A DNA stretch of 64,000 nucleotides from CAZMZW01 sp964571135 (GCA_964571135.1 CAZMZW010000010.1:16486-80485), one strand, 5' to 3'. Shown: positions 32,633 through 42,948, counted from the stretch's first letter. The notes: generated by a model from the letters alone, not told the origin. Made by a program: numbers and translations.

Positions 32633-33888
32633 GATGTCACTTCGGTTTTGTCTGCGGCAAGATGATTATTTACCTCTGCCATGATCTCTTCTGCCAGGGG
32701 TTTTAATTCTTTACCATTCTCTTCAGGCAGCCCCAGATTTTTCCAATAATAATTCAGCTGGTCTACCGGGTTTTTACCCAGGAGGGATTCATCGTTCGGC
32801 ACCCGCGCGCCGATTCTCAACTGGGGGTGACGGATGAAGTGAAACTCAAATGCATCCTGGGCATGCCGCCGTATGGCAGGTTCATCGATGAATGCTTCCC
32901 ACTCGCGCGGGTAGGTGATCGTCAGGCGGCCGATGGCATCCTTCATCTCCTCCGGAGGGGGCAACAGGCGTTCCACTTGACCCTGGACGTCTTCCGATGA
33001 GGTCAATTCCAATTTTCGGTCGAAGAACCTCCGTCCGACCAACTTGTGCCACTTCACCTGACTTTTCCCCTTTTCCACTTTCACGATCACAAAATGTTTG
33101 TCATCCTCCACTTCACCAAAATCCACCCGTTCAATTGAACCGGGATAGATCACAGGAGGGTGAGCACCGGGATTCAATTCCTGGGGTTTATGGATATGTC
33201 CCAACGCAACATAATCCAGGCGAAGGTCACGCACGATTGAGCCGGAAAGGATCACATCCTTGCCCAGCATGACGCTGCGTTCATTGCCATACATGGCACC
33301 CTGCACGGAGGCATGCGCAGTCAATACAGTTGGCAGATCAGGGTTTAGCTGGTCAAGGAAATTGTGCAGCAATTCCTCCATGCGCTTTTGCACTTCATCG
33401 GTGACATCCTTCAGGTCCGCCGCGGGCATTGATTGACCTGCCATTAAACCTGAACGGGTCACCCAGGGCATTCCAATGACCTGCAGCGGCAGCCCGAACA
33501 GGTCTTGCGGGCTCAGTAATACCGGCTGGCTGATGACCCGGATAAAAGGAACTTCCAGGGTTTCATATTCCTGAAGGGCATGGGCTCGCCCGGCGGCAGG
33601 GGATAGGTCATGATTGCCCACCACCAAAAGGGTTGGGATCTTTGCTAGCGAAAGGCGCATCATGCGTTTACCCCATTCGCGCTGAAAGGTGGGAGCGGGT
33701 GAGCGGTCGCGATAAGCATCCCCGGCGAAGATCACCAGGTCCACTTTTTCATTGATGGCCGCATCCACGATCGTATCCAGAGCTCTAAGAAAATCCACCA
33801 CGCGTAGAGGCAGCCCTGTTTCCGGGTCATGCCGTCCGAACCGGGCGATGTCAATATGAGCGTCAGCGAAATGCAATATTTTGATCAT
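32629..33888 (-). CDS. sbcD: DNA exonuclease/endonuclease subunit SbcD (Mre11-like)
   Basis: 419 residues. Calcineurin-like phosphoesterase metal motifs in order: FADAHID (Asp8, His10), FAGDAYRD, VVGNHD, LTAHASVQG and LGHIHKP. A C-terminal capping domain follows. Cuts DNA ends held by SbcC. First gene of the run; ATG 33888 is preceded by a short gap with no clear Shine-Dalgarno. The length is near that of E. coli SbcD (400). Confidence 0.92.
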   Translation of the reverse strand: MIKILHFADAHIDIARFGRHDPETGLPLRVVDFLRALDTIVDAAINEKVDLVIFAGDAYRDRSPAPTFQREWGKRMMRLSLAKIPTLLVVGNHDLSPAAGRAHALQEYETLEVPFIRVISQPVLLSPQDLFGLPLQVIGMPWVTRSGLMAGQSMPAADLKDVTDEVQKRMEELLHNFLDQLNPDLPTVLTAHASVQGAMYGNERSVMLGKDVILSGSIVRDLRLDYVALGHIHKPQELNPGAHPPVIYPGSIERVDFGEVEDDKHFVIVKVEKGKSQVKWHKLVGRRFFDRKLELTSSEDVQGQVERLLPPPEEMKDAIGRLTITYPREWEAFIDEPAIRRHAQDAFEFHFIRHPQLRIGARVPNDESLLGKNPVDQLNYYWKNLGLPEENGKELKPLAEEIMAEVNNHLAADKTEVTS

Positions 33889-34010
33889 TGGTTATTCGAA
33901 TTGTTTATACCAACCTTCAGGTTTTGAGTTTATACTGCCCAGGTACGGATGTTATGAGCGGTTTGGAGGAGCAGAGCCTCATTTCAATCGCTGCTGATAA
34001 TTTTACATTC

Positions 34011-35276
34011 TTATGGATAAAACCCCAGGTCATTCAGCGCTTTGATACAGATCTCAAAACCCGTGTGATATTTCAGGCAGGTGTAAAAGTCATCGATGCC
34101 TGCCTGATTATCTCCAATCTTCATTTCCGCCATTCCGCGCCAGTAATAGCTTTCCTCAAGCGCAGGTGCGTCATCCCGCACCATTTCGATGGAGTTGTGG
34201 GTGGCCTTTTCGATCACATCCGTATAGCGCCCTGTAAAGTAATAGGCAAAATAAGGGCCGGTCTGGTACCACAGAATTCGGTATGGACGGATGGACATAT
34301 CTTCCGGCAGGGAGTCATACAGAGCGAAAGCGGTATCATACGCTTTAGCCGCCCCCGCGTAATCACGCAAACTGACCAGGTTGCTCCCGTAATTGTAAAA
34401 TGCAAAGAATTGATCCACTCCTCTGAGATTGAGGGTCTCATCACCTGCTCTTTTTAAGGCGCGCTGAAAATTGGTGGTTTCATCAGCATCAGCTCCCAAT
34501 AGGTTAAGAACATCATTGCGTTTTTCTAGCTGGAATGCCACCAGGTAGGTATAGTTGAAACTGCGCCATTCTTCAATCAACCTAGCATAGGGCTGAGGGT
34601 AATCCGGCTTAATGTAAGAATCCTGCGCAGTGAAAACCTGGTTGAGGTCATCGTAACCGGTAAGCACCTGGTAGTGACCCATCCAGGTGATGTTGCCCTG
34701 AATATCTCTAAAATGGGGGCCTTTTTCCACCACAACCGGATAGCCATTGGCGATCAGCCGTTTTAGGATGTTAAGGTCACCACCCACACGCACGATTCCG
34801 TCCAGACCGGAGAATTGGATAAAATCCAGCATCTCGTAGGGCATCACGTTCTTGTCTTTTAGGAAGGGTTTGAGCACCCGGGCAATGTCATCCGCTGTTC
34901 CGGGCCAGTTCAGATAAGAAAGAAGCATGGCCAGATTGGCCGGTCCGCAATAATTCCAACGATTATGCTGGGAGAAGTATTTGCCGCCGGTGATTAGAAA
35001 TGAAGCAGGGATGGGAGCGGCTGACAAAGGGGGCGGCGTGAGTTCAAGCAGGGGAGGCCCGGCGGTTATGACAGGCAAAGGGGAAATAGTGACCGATCCT
35101 GATGTGGAAAAGGAGACTTTTTGAGGTGGATGCAGCCAGGTTTGAACCCGGGTAACCAACTGCATCACATGGTCTCCTGCCCATATTTGAACCGATGGCT
35201 GCAAAATCAGCGAATAGCCCATGATCGCCAGGGCGATATCCACTAAGATTATCGCCATTAATTTTTTACGAGACAT
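34011..35276 (-). CDS. Exported C39-like cysteine peptidase with TPR tail (paralogue 1)
   Basis: 421 residues. An uncleaved signal anchor (about 6-26) is followed by a Pro-rich linker and a papain-like C39_2 domain: NYCGPANLAMLLSYL (Cys110), GHYQVLTGYDD (His201) and an Asp soon after. The C-terminal 170 residues are TPR-like helices (YGSNLVSLRDYAGAAKAYD, YYWRGMAEMKIGDNQAGID). It resembles the protein at 45835 in full length and order. Likely acts outside the membrane on a peptide, or binds one. Stand-alone gene. Confidence 0.8.
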   Translation of the reverse strand: MSRKKLMAIILVDIALAIMGYSLILQPSVQIWAGDHVMQLVTRVQTWLHPPQKVSFSTSGSVTISPLPVITAGPPLLELTPPPLSAAPIPASFLITGGKYFSQHNRWNYCGPANLAMLLSYLNWPGTADDIARVLKPFLKDKNVMPYEMLDFIQFSGLDGIVRVGGDLNILKRLIANGYPVVVEKGPHFRDIQGNITWMGHYQVLTGYDDLNQVFTAQDSYIKPDYPQPYARLIEEWRSFNYTYLVAFQLEKRNDVLNLLGADADETTNFQRALKRAGDETLNLRGVDQFFAFYNYGSNLVSLRDYAGAAKAYDTAFALYDSLPEDMSIRPYRILWYQTGPYFAYYFTGRYTDVIEKATHNSIEMVRDDAPALEESYYWRGMAEMKIGDNQAGIDDFYTCLKYHTGFEICIKALNDLGFYP

Positions 35277-35379
35277 ATGGGGGATTATAACATTCAGGTT
35301 TTTGTGCTAATTTCTGTGACAACCTGAACCTATAGATCTTTATAGCGAATTAGATCTTCCGCCCGAAAGAGCAGGCTCA

Positions 35380-36606
35380 TCAATCTCCAATATTGCATAA
35401 TCTTTTCAATGCTGCCTTGATTTTCAACGGGCTTGTTTTCTCAATGATTATTTGCCGACACCCATTGAATTTTGTATAGGCAATCACCTGCTCCATAAAT
35501 GGTTCAATCACCTGGTCAAAATCTTTAAAACCGGGCTCAAAGACTAGATTGTGAATGATCAGGATTTTATTCTTACGGTCCGCCTGCACGTCCATGCGCG
35601 CAATGAATTGGTCACACCAGAGGACGGGCACCAGGAAATACCCGATCTTCCGTTTTTCGGCAGGCAGATAGCATTGCAAAGTGAAATCAAAATTAAAAAA
35701 TCGTTTGGTACGGTCGCGCTGAATGATCAGATTATCGAAGGGTGAAAGGATGTAAACTTGAGCTATCCCTTTTTTGTTCTGAAAATCCAATGTGCTCGCA
35801 AAAGCGAAGTATGGATTACTTGTATTACCCTCCAATTCCAGTTGCACAATTTCCTTTTTATCCAATAAATCCTGAAGACCCTTTACGATCAAGGGCTGGG
35901 TGGCTCCACCGAGATGCCGCAGGATCTCACGTTCACGGGCAACCGCCAGGGATTGCAGGGCGCGGCGGACGTAGAATTGACCCATTTCATCGCTATCTGG
36001 AAAATGGGTGTCCACCCCAGCTGGCAGCACCCGTTCGGTCAGGTCATACACTCGTTGAAACCCGCGCCGTTCCGCCACCATCAGTTTACCCTGCCAGAAA
36101 AGCAGTTCCAGGGCGGTCTTGGCAGGTTTCCAGTCCCACCAGCCTCCCTGTTTGGTGCCAGCCGGACGTTCAAAATCCTTGGAACTTAATGGGCCTTCCT
36201 GGCGGATCCGTTCCAGAATTTGCGGAGTGAGATTGCCGTATTTTTCAAGGAGATTGCGGTGCCAGCCATTCCCTGGGTCTTCAAAGCTTCCCATCCTGGG
36301 GAGGTAGAAGCGGTAATCCTGCATGGGCAGGTAGGATGCCTCGTGTCCCCAGTATTCAAATATGCGTTGTTCTTTTCCCTGGAGTTCAGCCAGCATCGCA
36401 GGCTGATAGTCAGGAACACGGGTCCACAGTGTGTGATGATGGGCGCGTTCGACCCTGGAAATGGTATCGATCTGCACATAGCCCAGTTTTTCGATTACCT
36501 GAGCGGCGCCCTCTTTTCCCAGAGGCAAATGGGATTTAGCATCCAATAATTGGGAATGCAGAATTAATCGACGGGCAATTTTGAGGGTAATGTGTTGAAT
36601 GGTCAT
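35380..36606 (-). CDS. ycaQ: Winged-helix DNA glycosylase of the YcaQ/AlkX family (HTH_42)
   Basis: 408 residues. Family members unhook interstrand crosslinks and remove bulky alkylated bases. The catalytic loop reads GYVQIDTISRVERAHHHTLW, a Q-x-D motif (Gln45, Asp47) as in E. coli YcaQ rather than the QxQ of antibiotic-resistance AlkZ. The central winged helices include GWWDWKPAKTALELLFWQGKL and the end has FEPGFKDFDQVIEPF. Stand-alone, divergent from the ABC exporter. It sits close to sbcCD, another repair unit. Confidence 0.83.
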   Translation of the reverse strand: MTIQHITLKIARRLILHSQLLDAKSHLPLGKEGAAQVIEKLGYVQIDTISRVERAHHHTLWTRVPDYQPAMLAELQGKEQRIFEYWGHEASYLPMQDYRFYLPRMGSFEDPGNGWHRNLLEKYGNLTPQILERIRQEGPLSSKDFERPAGTKQGGWWDWKPAKTALELLFWQGKLMVAERRGFQRVYDLTERVLPAGVDTHFPDSDEMGQFYVRRALQSLAVAREREILRHLGGATQPLIVKGLQDLLDKKEIVQLELEGNTSNPYFAFASTLDFQNKKGIAQVYILSPFDNLIIQRDRTKRFFNFDFTLQCYLPAEKRKIGYFLVPVLWCDQFIARMDVQADRKNKILIIHNLVFEPGFKDFDQVIEPFMEQVIAYTKFNGCRQIIIEKTSPLKIKAALKRLCNIGD

Positions 36607-36685
36607 AAAAGACTGCCAGACTTATTGTATTCATAATTCATTTTATGAACAATATTCATAGCAAATAACGGCATTCCGTTACTGA

Positions 36686-36698
36686 TATAATCCTCGCG
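36686..36698 (+). promoter_or_regulatory. -10 box for a leaderless exporter transcript
   Basis: TATAAT (36686-36691) is seven bases before ATG 36699 and there is no Shine-Dalgarno, so transcription would begin at or next to the A of the start codon. Confidence 0.6.
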
Positions 36699-38519
36699 AT
36701 GCCTCAAGATACTCCTCTGCCAAAAAAACCAGCCGCGGCCGGGAACCAAATTAATAAATTATTACGCTATCTATCTCCTTATTGGAAACAGATGGCAATT
36801 GCTGCCGCATCCCTGACCATCTGGAGCCTGATTGGCCTGGCACTGCCCTGGGCGATCCAGACGCTGGTGGATTCCTTTTTCATCACCCATAATTTGGCCC
36901 AACTGGATAACATCACCTTCTGGCTGCTTATCCTTTTCCTGATCCAGGCGGTCATCGGATTTGTCCAGAATTATTTACTCATCTATGTTGCCCAGCGCGT
37001 CATTGCCGACCTGCGCATGGATATTCAGGAGCATATGCTCTGGCTGCCCCTGGGTTTTTTCTCCAACAGCCGGGTGGGCGAGTTGGTATCACGAGTGACC
37101 AATGATGTAGCCGTGATCCAACAGGCGGTTACCGATGTCCCGGTAGCCATGTTACGGCAAGTGGTTACCATCATTGGCGGGTTGTTTTTAATGTTTATTC
37201 TCAACTGGCAAATGACCTTTTTCGTGTTTTTACTCGCCCCTTTATTGGTGGTAACCGGTATATTCTTTGGCCAGCGGTTAGAAAGAATTTCCACGCTTGT
37301 TCAGGACCGCCTGGCAACCGCCACTTCTGTTTTGGAAGAAGCGATTTCCGGTATCCGTGTGGTCAAGTCCTTTACCAAGGAAAAATACGAACAAAAAAGA
37401 TTTGCCGATAGGATCGAAGAAACCTTCCAAACGGTAATGAAACGCACACAGCTGAGGGCGGCTTTCCTGCCCATAGTCAGCATGCTGGGTTTATTTACCG
37501 TCACTGCCATTCTCTGGTTTGGCGGCCGGCAGGTGATCATCGGCGGTCTCACGCCTGGTAAATTGGTCTCATTCCTGATTTATATGCTGATGGTGGCTGC
37601 TCCCCTGGGAGAATTTGCCGGTCAGTATTCTCAACTAAAAGAAGCCAGCGGTGCTTCCACGCGAATTTTCGAAATCCTGGAAACCCGGGCTGAACCGGTA
37701 TCCAGTAAAAATATGAAGCAGCTCCCCAGGGTCGATGGCGCCGTCAGTTTCAAGGATATTAGTTTTAGCTATGAGCCGGATGGCGAGCTGGTTCTAAAAA
37801 ACATCAATCTGGAGATTAAACCGGCTCAAATTGTAGCCATCGTTGGACCCAGTGGTGTGGGTAAGACAACCCTGGTCAATCTTATTCCCCGTTTCTTTGA
37901 TCCTTCGAGTGGTCATATTGAGATTGACGGTATTAAAGTGAACGACGTTGACTTGCGCAGTCTGCGTGCCCAGATTGGGCTGGTGCCCCAGGAGACTTTT
38001 CTATTTGGCGGAACGATCCGCGAGAACATTGCGTACGGCCGCCCAAACGCGAAAATGGTGGACATTGAGAGGGTGGCCAAAGCTGCGTATGCCCACAATT
38101 TTATAAAATCCCTGCCGGATGGCTATGAAACTGCTTCGGGGGAACGGGGAGTAAAACTCTCCGCCGGGCAGCGCCAAAGAATTGCCATTGCGCGCGCCTT
38201 GTTAAAAGATCCGCGAATTCTCATTCTGGATGAGGCCACTTCTGCCCTGGACACGGAATCCGAACATGAAGTGCAGGATGCCCTGGATATCCTGATGAAA
38301 GGGCGTACTACTTTTGTGATCGCTCACCGCCTCTCAACCATTCAGAATGCCGACAGAATATTGGTATTAAATGAAGGCAGGATCATTGAGGATGGCAACC
38401 ATAAGGAATTGATGGCAAAAAAACAAATGTATTACCGGCTGTGGTCATTGCAATTTGCTGATAATTCCAACAATGGAAAACAAGGTAAAAGCAAAACAAC
38501 CTCTTCCAAAAAGAAATGA
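36699..38519 (+). CDS. ABC exporter half-transporter (MsbA/multidrug type)
   Basis: 606 residues: six-helix membrane domain (about 30-320) fused to an ATPase. Walker A GPSGVGKTT (from about residue 383), Q-loop LVPQETFLFGG, signature LSAGQRQRIAIARALL, Walker B ILILDEATSALD and H-loop VIAHRLS are all intact. Works as a homodimer, or with an unseen partner, exporting lipids or drugs. The Lys/Ser-rich tail (KQGKSKTTSSKKK) is unstructured. A terminator follows at 38560. Confidence 0.9.
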   Translation: MPQDTPLPKKPAAAGNQINKLLRYLSPYWKQMAIAAASLTIWSLIGLALPWAIQTLVDSFFITHNLAQLDNITFWLLILFLIQAVIGFVQNYLLIYVAQRVIADLRMDIQEHMLWLPLGFFSNSRVGELVSRVTNDVAVIQQAVTDVPVAMLRQVVTIIGGLFLMFILNWQMTFFVFLLAPLLVVTGIFFGQRLERISTLVQDRLATATSVLEEAISGIRVVKSFTKEKYEQKRFADRIEETFQTVMKRTQLRAAFLPIVSMLGLFTVTAILWFGGRQVIIGGLTPGKLVSFLIYMLMVAAPLGEFAGQYSQLKEASGASTRIFEILETRAEPVSSKNMKQLPRVDGAVSFKDISFSYEPDGELVLKNINLEIKPAQIVAIVGPSGVGKTTLVNLIPRFFDPSSGHIEIDGIKVNDVDLRSLRAQIGLVPQETFLFGGTIRENIAYGRPNAKMVDIERVAKAAYAHNFIKSLPDGYETASGERGVKLSAGQRQRIAIARALLKDPRILILDEATSALDTESEHEVQDALDILMKGRTTFVIAHRLSTIQNADRILVLNEGRIIEDGNHKELMAKKQMYYRLWSLQFADNSNNGKQGKSKTTSSKKK

Positions 38520-38559
38520 AATTGACCTTGTCAGTTTGATTGTATTAAGTAAATCGAAT

Positions 38560-38592
38560 GCTGGCTTTTAGCAAAAAAGTCAGCTTTTTTTA
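38560..38592 (+). terminator. Rho-independent terminator between convergent genes
   Basis: GCTGGCTTTT, short loop, AAAAGTCAGC, then TTTTTTTATT. Ten pairs with one G-T. Confidence 0.85.
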
Positions 38593-38625
38593 TTAGTTCA
38601 AAAACATTCTATTCATTAAAGAAAA

Positions 38626-39159
38626 TTAATCTTCGAGCCAGAAACCGCGATGCAAAGGTTGAATATCACGGGTGGTGATGAAAGCCTTGTTATCACTTTT
38701 ACAAATGATCTCACGCACATCTTTCATATGCTTTCTTTGAACGCTGGTTTCCAATAAGGTTACTGCGCCATCCTTGCCCTGTGCCTGAACCTCTGTGACA
38801 GCGTGGCCATTTTTGCGGAGAGATTTGGCGATCTTGCCCCCGTGCCTGGAAGAAACAACGGTAAAATGCACAAAGCCCAGAGCCAGGCGTTCTTCAATGA
38901 TCATTCCTGCCAAACCCCCGGTTGCGAAACCGACCACATACGCCAAAATGAAAAACACATTATTCAAATTGCTCAACACTGGACCCAGGGCGAGTATGTA
39001 AGACAGTGAAACCAATAAGCCCAGGACATAGGATATGAATTTCATACCGCGCATTACTGTAAGCATTCGTATGGTATCCATGGCGATATTCACCACCCGC
39101 AGGGCAAAAATAGCCAATGCCATCAACCAAATTTCCGGGTTTTGTAAAGCAATTAACAT
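38626..39159 (-). CDS. UPF0316 membrane protein (DUF5698 plus DUF2179)
   Basis: 177 residues. Three membrane helices (about 10-30, 40-60 and 67-88) with NIAMDTIRMLTVMRGMK, typical of UPF0316, and then a small cytosolic DUF2179 domain (HFTVVSSRHGGKIAKSLRKNGHAVTEVQAQGKDG). Function is not established; DUF2179 domains of this fold are thought to bind small ligands or nucleotides. It lies 15 bases after the glycogen phosphorylase stop, so is probably cotranscribed. Confidence 0.85.
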   Translation of the reverse strand: MLIALQNPEIWLMALAIFALRVVNIAMDTIRMLTVMRGMKFISYVLGLLVSLSYILALGPVLSNLNNVFFILAYVVGFATGGLAGMIIEERLALGFVHFTVVSSRHGGKIAKSLRKNGHAVTEVQAQGKDGAVTLLETSVQRKHMKDVREIICKSDNKAFITTRDIQPLHRGFWLED

Positions 39160-39174
39160 GTCAGCCTTTCCTTA

Positions 39175-41334
39175 TTATTTTCCTTTTTTATTCTCAACCA
39201 ATGCCGGAATATATAACTTTGTTAAATATTCTTTTACCATTCGGCGGGTGCTGAACTGGGGAGCCAGGCTGCGGATACATTCCTTGGTCTTTGCCATCCA
39301 GGCAGGCGAATAATCGCCCATTGAATGGGTTTGGTAGAACATGGGGATGATCTCTTTTTCCAATTGGTCATAGAGGCTGGCGGCATCCACTTTGTCCTGT
39401 TCCAGCGGGTCTTTGTAATCCTTGTCTGTACCAATTACCCAGCCATTACCTCCATTGTAACCTTCTGCGAACCAACCATCCAGAACCGATAGATTCAGTG
39501 TACCGTTGAGTGCGGCTTTCATGCCGGAAGTCCCGCTGGCCTCATTGGGGCGTAAGGGCGTGTTCAGCCAAACGTCCACACCCTGCACCATGTATCGGGC
39601 AATGTTCATATCGTAATCTTCAATAAAGACAAGCCGCCCACAGGCTTTGGAATCCTTGGCATAGCGATAAACCTTCTGGATCAGCAGCTTGCCGGGTTCA
39701 TCCGCCGGGTGAGCCTTTCCGGCAAATATGATTTGAACCGGCATCTGGCTATTAGTGATGATGCGCAGCAAACGGTCATAATCGCTGAAGATCAGACCGG
39801 AGCGTTTATAAGTGGCAAAACGCCGGGCAAAGCCAATTGTGAGCGAGAACGGATCCAGCATCACACCTTCTGCAATCACCTGGGCAGCCCGAATCTTTCC
39901 GGTTTGCCAGCGCTGGCGGGTTCGTTCGATGGTGTATGTGATCAATTTGCGCTTGAGGTGGCGGCGCACATTCCACAACTCTTCATCTGGAATGCGGTCG
40001 ATATTGTTCCAAAATCCCGGTTCATCCAGATGTGCGTACCAATCCTGTCCCAGGTAACGCTCAAAGAGCAGACGCATACGGCGCGCCAGCCATGTGCCGG
40101 TATGCACGCCATTGGTGATGTAACTGATGGGCAACTCTTCCTCTTTGCGTTCCGGCCAGAGGAATGCCCACATTTTTCGAGCCACCTGCCCGTGCAGCCT
40201 GGAAACCGCATTGGCATGGTTAGAAAGTTTAAGCGCTAAAACCGGCATGCTGAAAGTCTCTCCCCAGGTCTGTTCCTGTTTGCCCAACTCTACAAATTGG
40301 TCCTGGGTCAAGCCCAGCTCAGCCCAGACCCGTGGAAAGTATTTGTCAACCAGCCATAAAGGAAATTGATCATTACCTGCCGCAACGGGTGTATGGGTAG
40401 TGAACACATTGGAATTGCGTAATTCCTTAACAGCGCTTTCAAAATCCATTCCCTGGGAGATCAGTTCCCGGACCCGTTCCAGGGTAAGGAAAGAAGAGTG
40501 CCCTTCATTCATGTGCCAGACATTTGGATGATAGCCCAGCAGCCGGAGTGCGCGTACCCCGCCCAGTCCCAGAAGCATTTCCTGGGAGATGCGAATTTCC
40601 AGATCGTTGGTGTAAAGTTGAGAGGTTAAGCGGCGGTCTTCCGGAGAGTTTTGTTCTACGTTTGAATCCAGCAGGAAAAGCGAATTGCGTCCAATGCGGA
40701 TCTCCCAGATGCGCACGAATACATCCCTGCCTGGTAATTCGACTGAAACCTGCAGAGGTTTTCCCTGGTCGTCCTTCAGTGAGATGATTGGCATTTCAGT
40801 GAAGTTAAAATGGTAATGCCGGGTTTCCTGCCAGCCGTCCTCGGAAATATCCTGGACAAAATAACCCTGGTGATAAATAAAGCCCATTCCAACCACAGGC
40901 ATACCCAGATCGCTGGATTCTTTCAGATGATCGCCTGCCAGAATTCCCAGCCCCCCGGCATAAAAGGGCATGGATTCATGCAGCCCAAATTCAAAAGAAA
41001 AATAGGCAATTTGTTTATCTTGCAGCTCAGGGTGTGTGCGTTTAAACCAGGTCTCGTCATTCTTCAGATAATGATCAAAGTTTTTTATGGCGTTTGAATA
41101 ATCATCCAGATAATATTCATCTTTGGATGCCTTCTCCAGTTTGACCGAATCCACTTGGTGTAAAAAGGCGATCGGGTTATGGTTCAAAGATTCCCACAAA
41201 GGCCGGTCTATATAGGAGAACAGACGCTGGCCTTCAGGGTTCCATACCCACCAGAGGTTATAAGCCAGTTCTTTGAGGCGTTCAATCTTTTTAGGAAGGT
41301 CGTAATGGTTCGGATATTCCCGTTGATAATTCAT
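39175..41334 (-). CDS. glgP: Alpha-glucan (glycogen/maltodextrin) phosphorylase, short DUF3417 type
   Basis: Releases glucose 1-phosphate from glycogen or maltodextrin with phosphate and PLP. 719 residues, shorter than the 800-850 of E. coli GlgP/MalP, with an N-terminal DUF3417-like segment (LKELAYNLWWVWNPEGQRLF). PLP lysine in EASGTSGMKAALNG (Lys606). TTHTPVAAGNDQF, AGKAHPADEPGK and NGVHTGTW are conserved active-site stretches. Followed by the UPF0316 gene. The ATG is about 180 bases from the divergent B12-mutase gene. Confidence 0.92.
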   Translation of the reverse strand: MNYQREYPNHYDLPKKIERLKELAYNLWWVWNPEGQRLFSYIDRPLWESLNHNPIAFLHQVDSVKLEKASKDEYYLDDYSNAIKNFDHYLKNDETWFKRTHPELQDKQIAYFSFEFGLHESMPFYAGGLGILAGDHLKESSDLGMPVVGMGFIYHQGYFVQDISEDGWQETRHYHFNFTEMPIISLKDDQGKPLQVSVELPGRDVFVRIWEIRIGRNSLFLLDSNVEQNSPEDRRLTSQLYTNDLEIRISQEMLLGLGGVRALRLLGYHPNVWHMNEGHSSFLTLERVRELISQGMDFESAVKELRNSNVFTTHTPVAAGNDQFPLWLVDKYFPRVWAELGLTQDQFVELGKQEQTWGETFSMPVLALKLSNHANAVSRLHGQVARKMWAFLWPERKEEELPISYITNGVHTGTWLARRMRLLFERYLGQDWYAHLDEPGFWNNIDRIPDEELWNVRRHLKRKLITYTIERTRQRWQTGKIRAAQVIAEGVMLDPFSLTIGFARRFATYKRSGLIFSDYDRLLRIITNSQMPVQIIFAGKAHPADEPGKLLIQKVYRYAKDSKACGRLVFIEDYDMNIARYMVQGVDVWLNTPLRPNEASGTSGMKAALNGTLNLSVLDGWFAEGYNGGNGWVIGTDKDYKDPLEQDKVDAASLYDQLEKEIIPMFYQTHSMGDYSPAWMAKTKECIRSLAPQFSTRRMVKEYLTKLYIPALVENKKGK

Positions 41335-41517
41335 TATTCTTGTGATCCTTTACTCTTTTCAAAGTCTCTGGGAAAAGCGCAGGCATTATACTACGCGTTT
41401 GAGAGTATTTATTAAGAAAGAAACCGGATAAAAAATTGATAATCATAAGATATTAGCGACATCTATAGTGTAATCCATCAAGATATAATTATCCTGTTAT
41501 TTTATGAGGTTAAATTA

Positions 41518-41910
41518 ATGAATAAAAAAATCAGGGTACTTATAGCTAAACCAGGTCTGGATGGACATGACCGCGGCGCTAAAGTGATCGCCCGCGCCTT
41601 GCGCGATGCAGGGATGGAAGTGATCTATACAGGCTTACGGCAGACACCTGAAATGATCGCCAATGCTGCTCTTCAGGAAGATGTGGATGTGGTGGGACTT
41701 TCCATTCTTTCGGGTGCACATATGTCATTGGTTCCGCGCGTATTGGAATTGATACGAGCCAATAAACAGGACAAGGTTCTTGTTTTTGTAGGTGGGATCA
41801 TCCCGAAAGAGGATGAAGCGGAATTGAAGAAAATTGGGATTAGTGCCGTGTATGGTCCCGGCACGGTCACAACCGTTGTGGTTGAGGATATCAAAAAGGC
41901 GATCAAATAA
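41518..41910 (+). CDS. B12-binding subunit of methylmalonyl-CoA mutase (stand-alone C-terminal domain)
   Basis: 130 residues, a single cobalamin-binding Rossmann domain. The DxHxxG motif is DGHDRGAKV (the His coordinates cobalt), followed by LSILSGAH and VFVGGIIPKEDE. In this arrangement the catalytic barrel is a separate subunit, not in this window. Converts methylmalonyl-CoA and succinyl-CoA. GAGGTTAA precedes ATG 41518 and TATAAT lies at 41484. MeaB follows after 17 bases, the standard partner. Confidence 0.9.
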   Translation: MNKKIRVLIAKPGLDGHDRGAKVIARALRDAGMEVIYTGLRQTPEMIANAALQEDVDVVGLSILSGAHMSLVPRVLELIRANKQDKVLVFVGGIIPKEDEAELKKIGISAVYGPGTVTTVVVEDIKKAIK

Positions 41911-41927
41911 TCATCCCTATAAAACCT

Positions 41928-42896
41928 ATGTCCGTTATTGAGCAGAATCTCCAGGGGGATCGGTTGGCACTGGCCCGACTTATCACCCAGGTAGAAAATG
42001 ACACACTTGAGGGACACCAGGCTTTGGGTGAATTATTTCAAAACACCGGAAAAGCCCATATCATCGGTATCACAGGACCAAGCGGCGCGGGAAAATCCAC
42101 TTTGGTCAACTCTCTGGTGAAAATTATTCGCGAAAGAAAAAATGAAGCTCAAATCGGGGTGATCGCGGTGGATCCCACCAGCCCATTCACCGGGGGGGCA
42201 TTGCTGGGAGACCGGGTGCGCATGCGGGATATTTCCAATGATGCAAAGGTTTTTGTCCGATCAATGGCAACCCGTGGTGCTTTGGGTGGTTTAACCCGCA
42301 CAGTTCCAGCAGTTGTTCAGGTACTGGATGCCGCTGGTTATGACCCCATCCTGGTCGAGACAGTTGGTGCCGGACAGGCGGAAGTGGAGATCGCCAGGCT
42401 GGCACATACCACGCTGGTGGTGGAAGCCCCCGGATTGGGAGATGATGTCCAGGCCATTAAAGCCGGCATTTTGGAAATTGCAGATATCCTGGTGGTTAAT
42501 AAAGCTGACCGGCTCGGTGCTGATAGTGTCATCCAGTCTTTGCGATCCATGTTGGAAATGGGTCATTCTCATAACCGTGATGTTTTTTCTACCCCTGAAT
42601 CGAAAAGATGGAATCCGCCTGTTATTCCAACAATTGCAACTGAGGAAAAAGGTATTCAGGAATTAGCCAACGCGATCTCTGAACATCAATTATTCATCCA
42701 GGAAAATGGAGATTGGTTGAAGAGCGATCGAAAAAGGCTGGAAACGTGGTTGGAACAGCTATTTCAGAATGAATTGAGACTGCATTGGCGGAATGCAAGT
42801 ACGCATGAGAACTATGCAGACCTGATCGATCAAATGGTTTCTCGCAAAATTTCCCCTTACCAGGCAGTCAAGAAACTGATCAAAAAGGATCCTTAA
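41928..42896 (+). CDS. meaB: MeaB/ArgK GTPase, chaperone of methylmalonyl-CoA mutase
   Basis: 322 residues. G3E-type P-loop GTPase: ITGPSGAGKSTLV (residues 48-60), the metal/switch VDPTSPFTGGALLGDRVRM, ETVGAGQAEVEIA and the guanine motif VNKADR. It gates cobalamin loading and protects the mutase from inactivation. Operon with the B12-binding subunit. The uptake system with a B12 riboswitch is 6 kb away. Confidence 0.93.
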   Translation: MSVIEQNLQGDRLALARLITQVENDTLEGHQALGELFQNTGKAHIIGITGPSGAGKSTLVNSLVKIIRERKNEAQIGVIAVDPTSPFTGGALLGDRVRMRDISNDAKVFVRSMATRGALGGLTRTVPAVVQVLDAAGYDPILVETVGAGQAEVEIARLAHTTLVVEAPGLGDDVQAIKAGILEIADILVVNKADRLGADSVIQSLRSMLEMGHSHNRDVFSTPESKRWNPPVIPTIATEEKGIQELANAISEHQLFIQENGDWLKSDRKRLETWLEQLFQNELRLHWRNASTHENYADLIDQMVSRKISPYQAVKKLIKKDP

Positions 42897-42948
42897 TTTT
42901 TTGTTTGCATTCCCCACTTGAATCCATTCACCCGAATGAAATTCAATC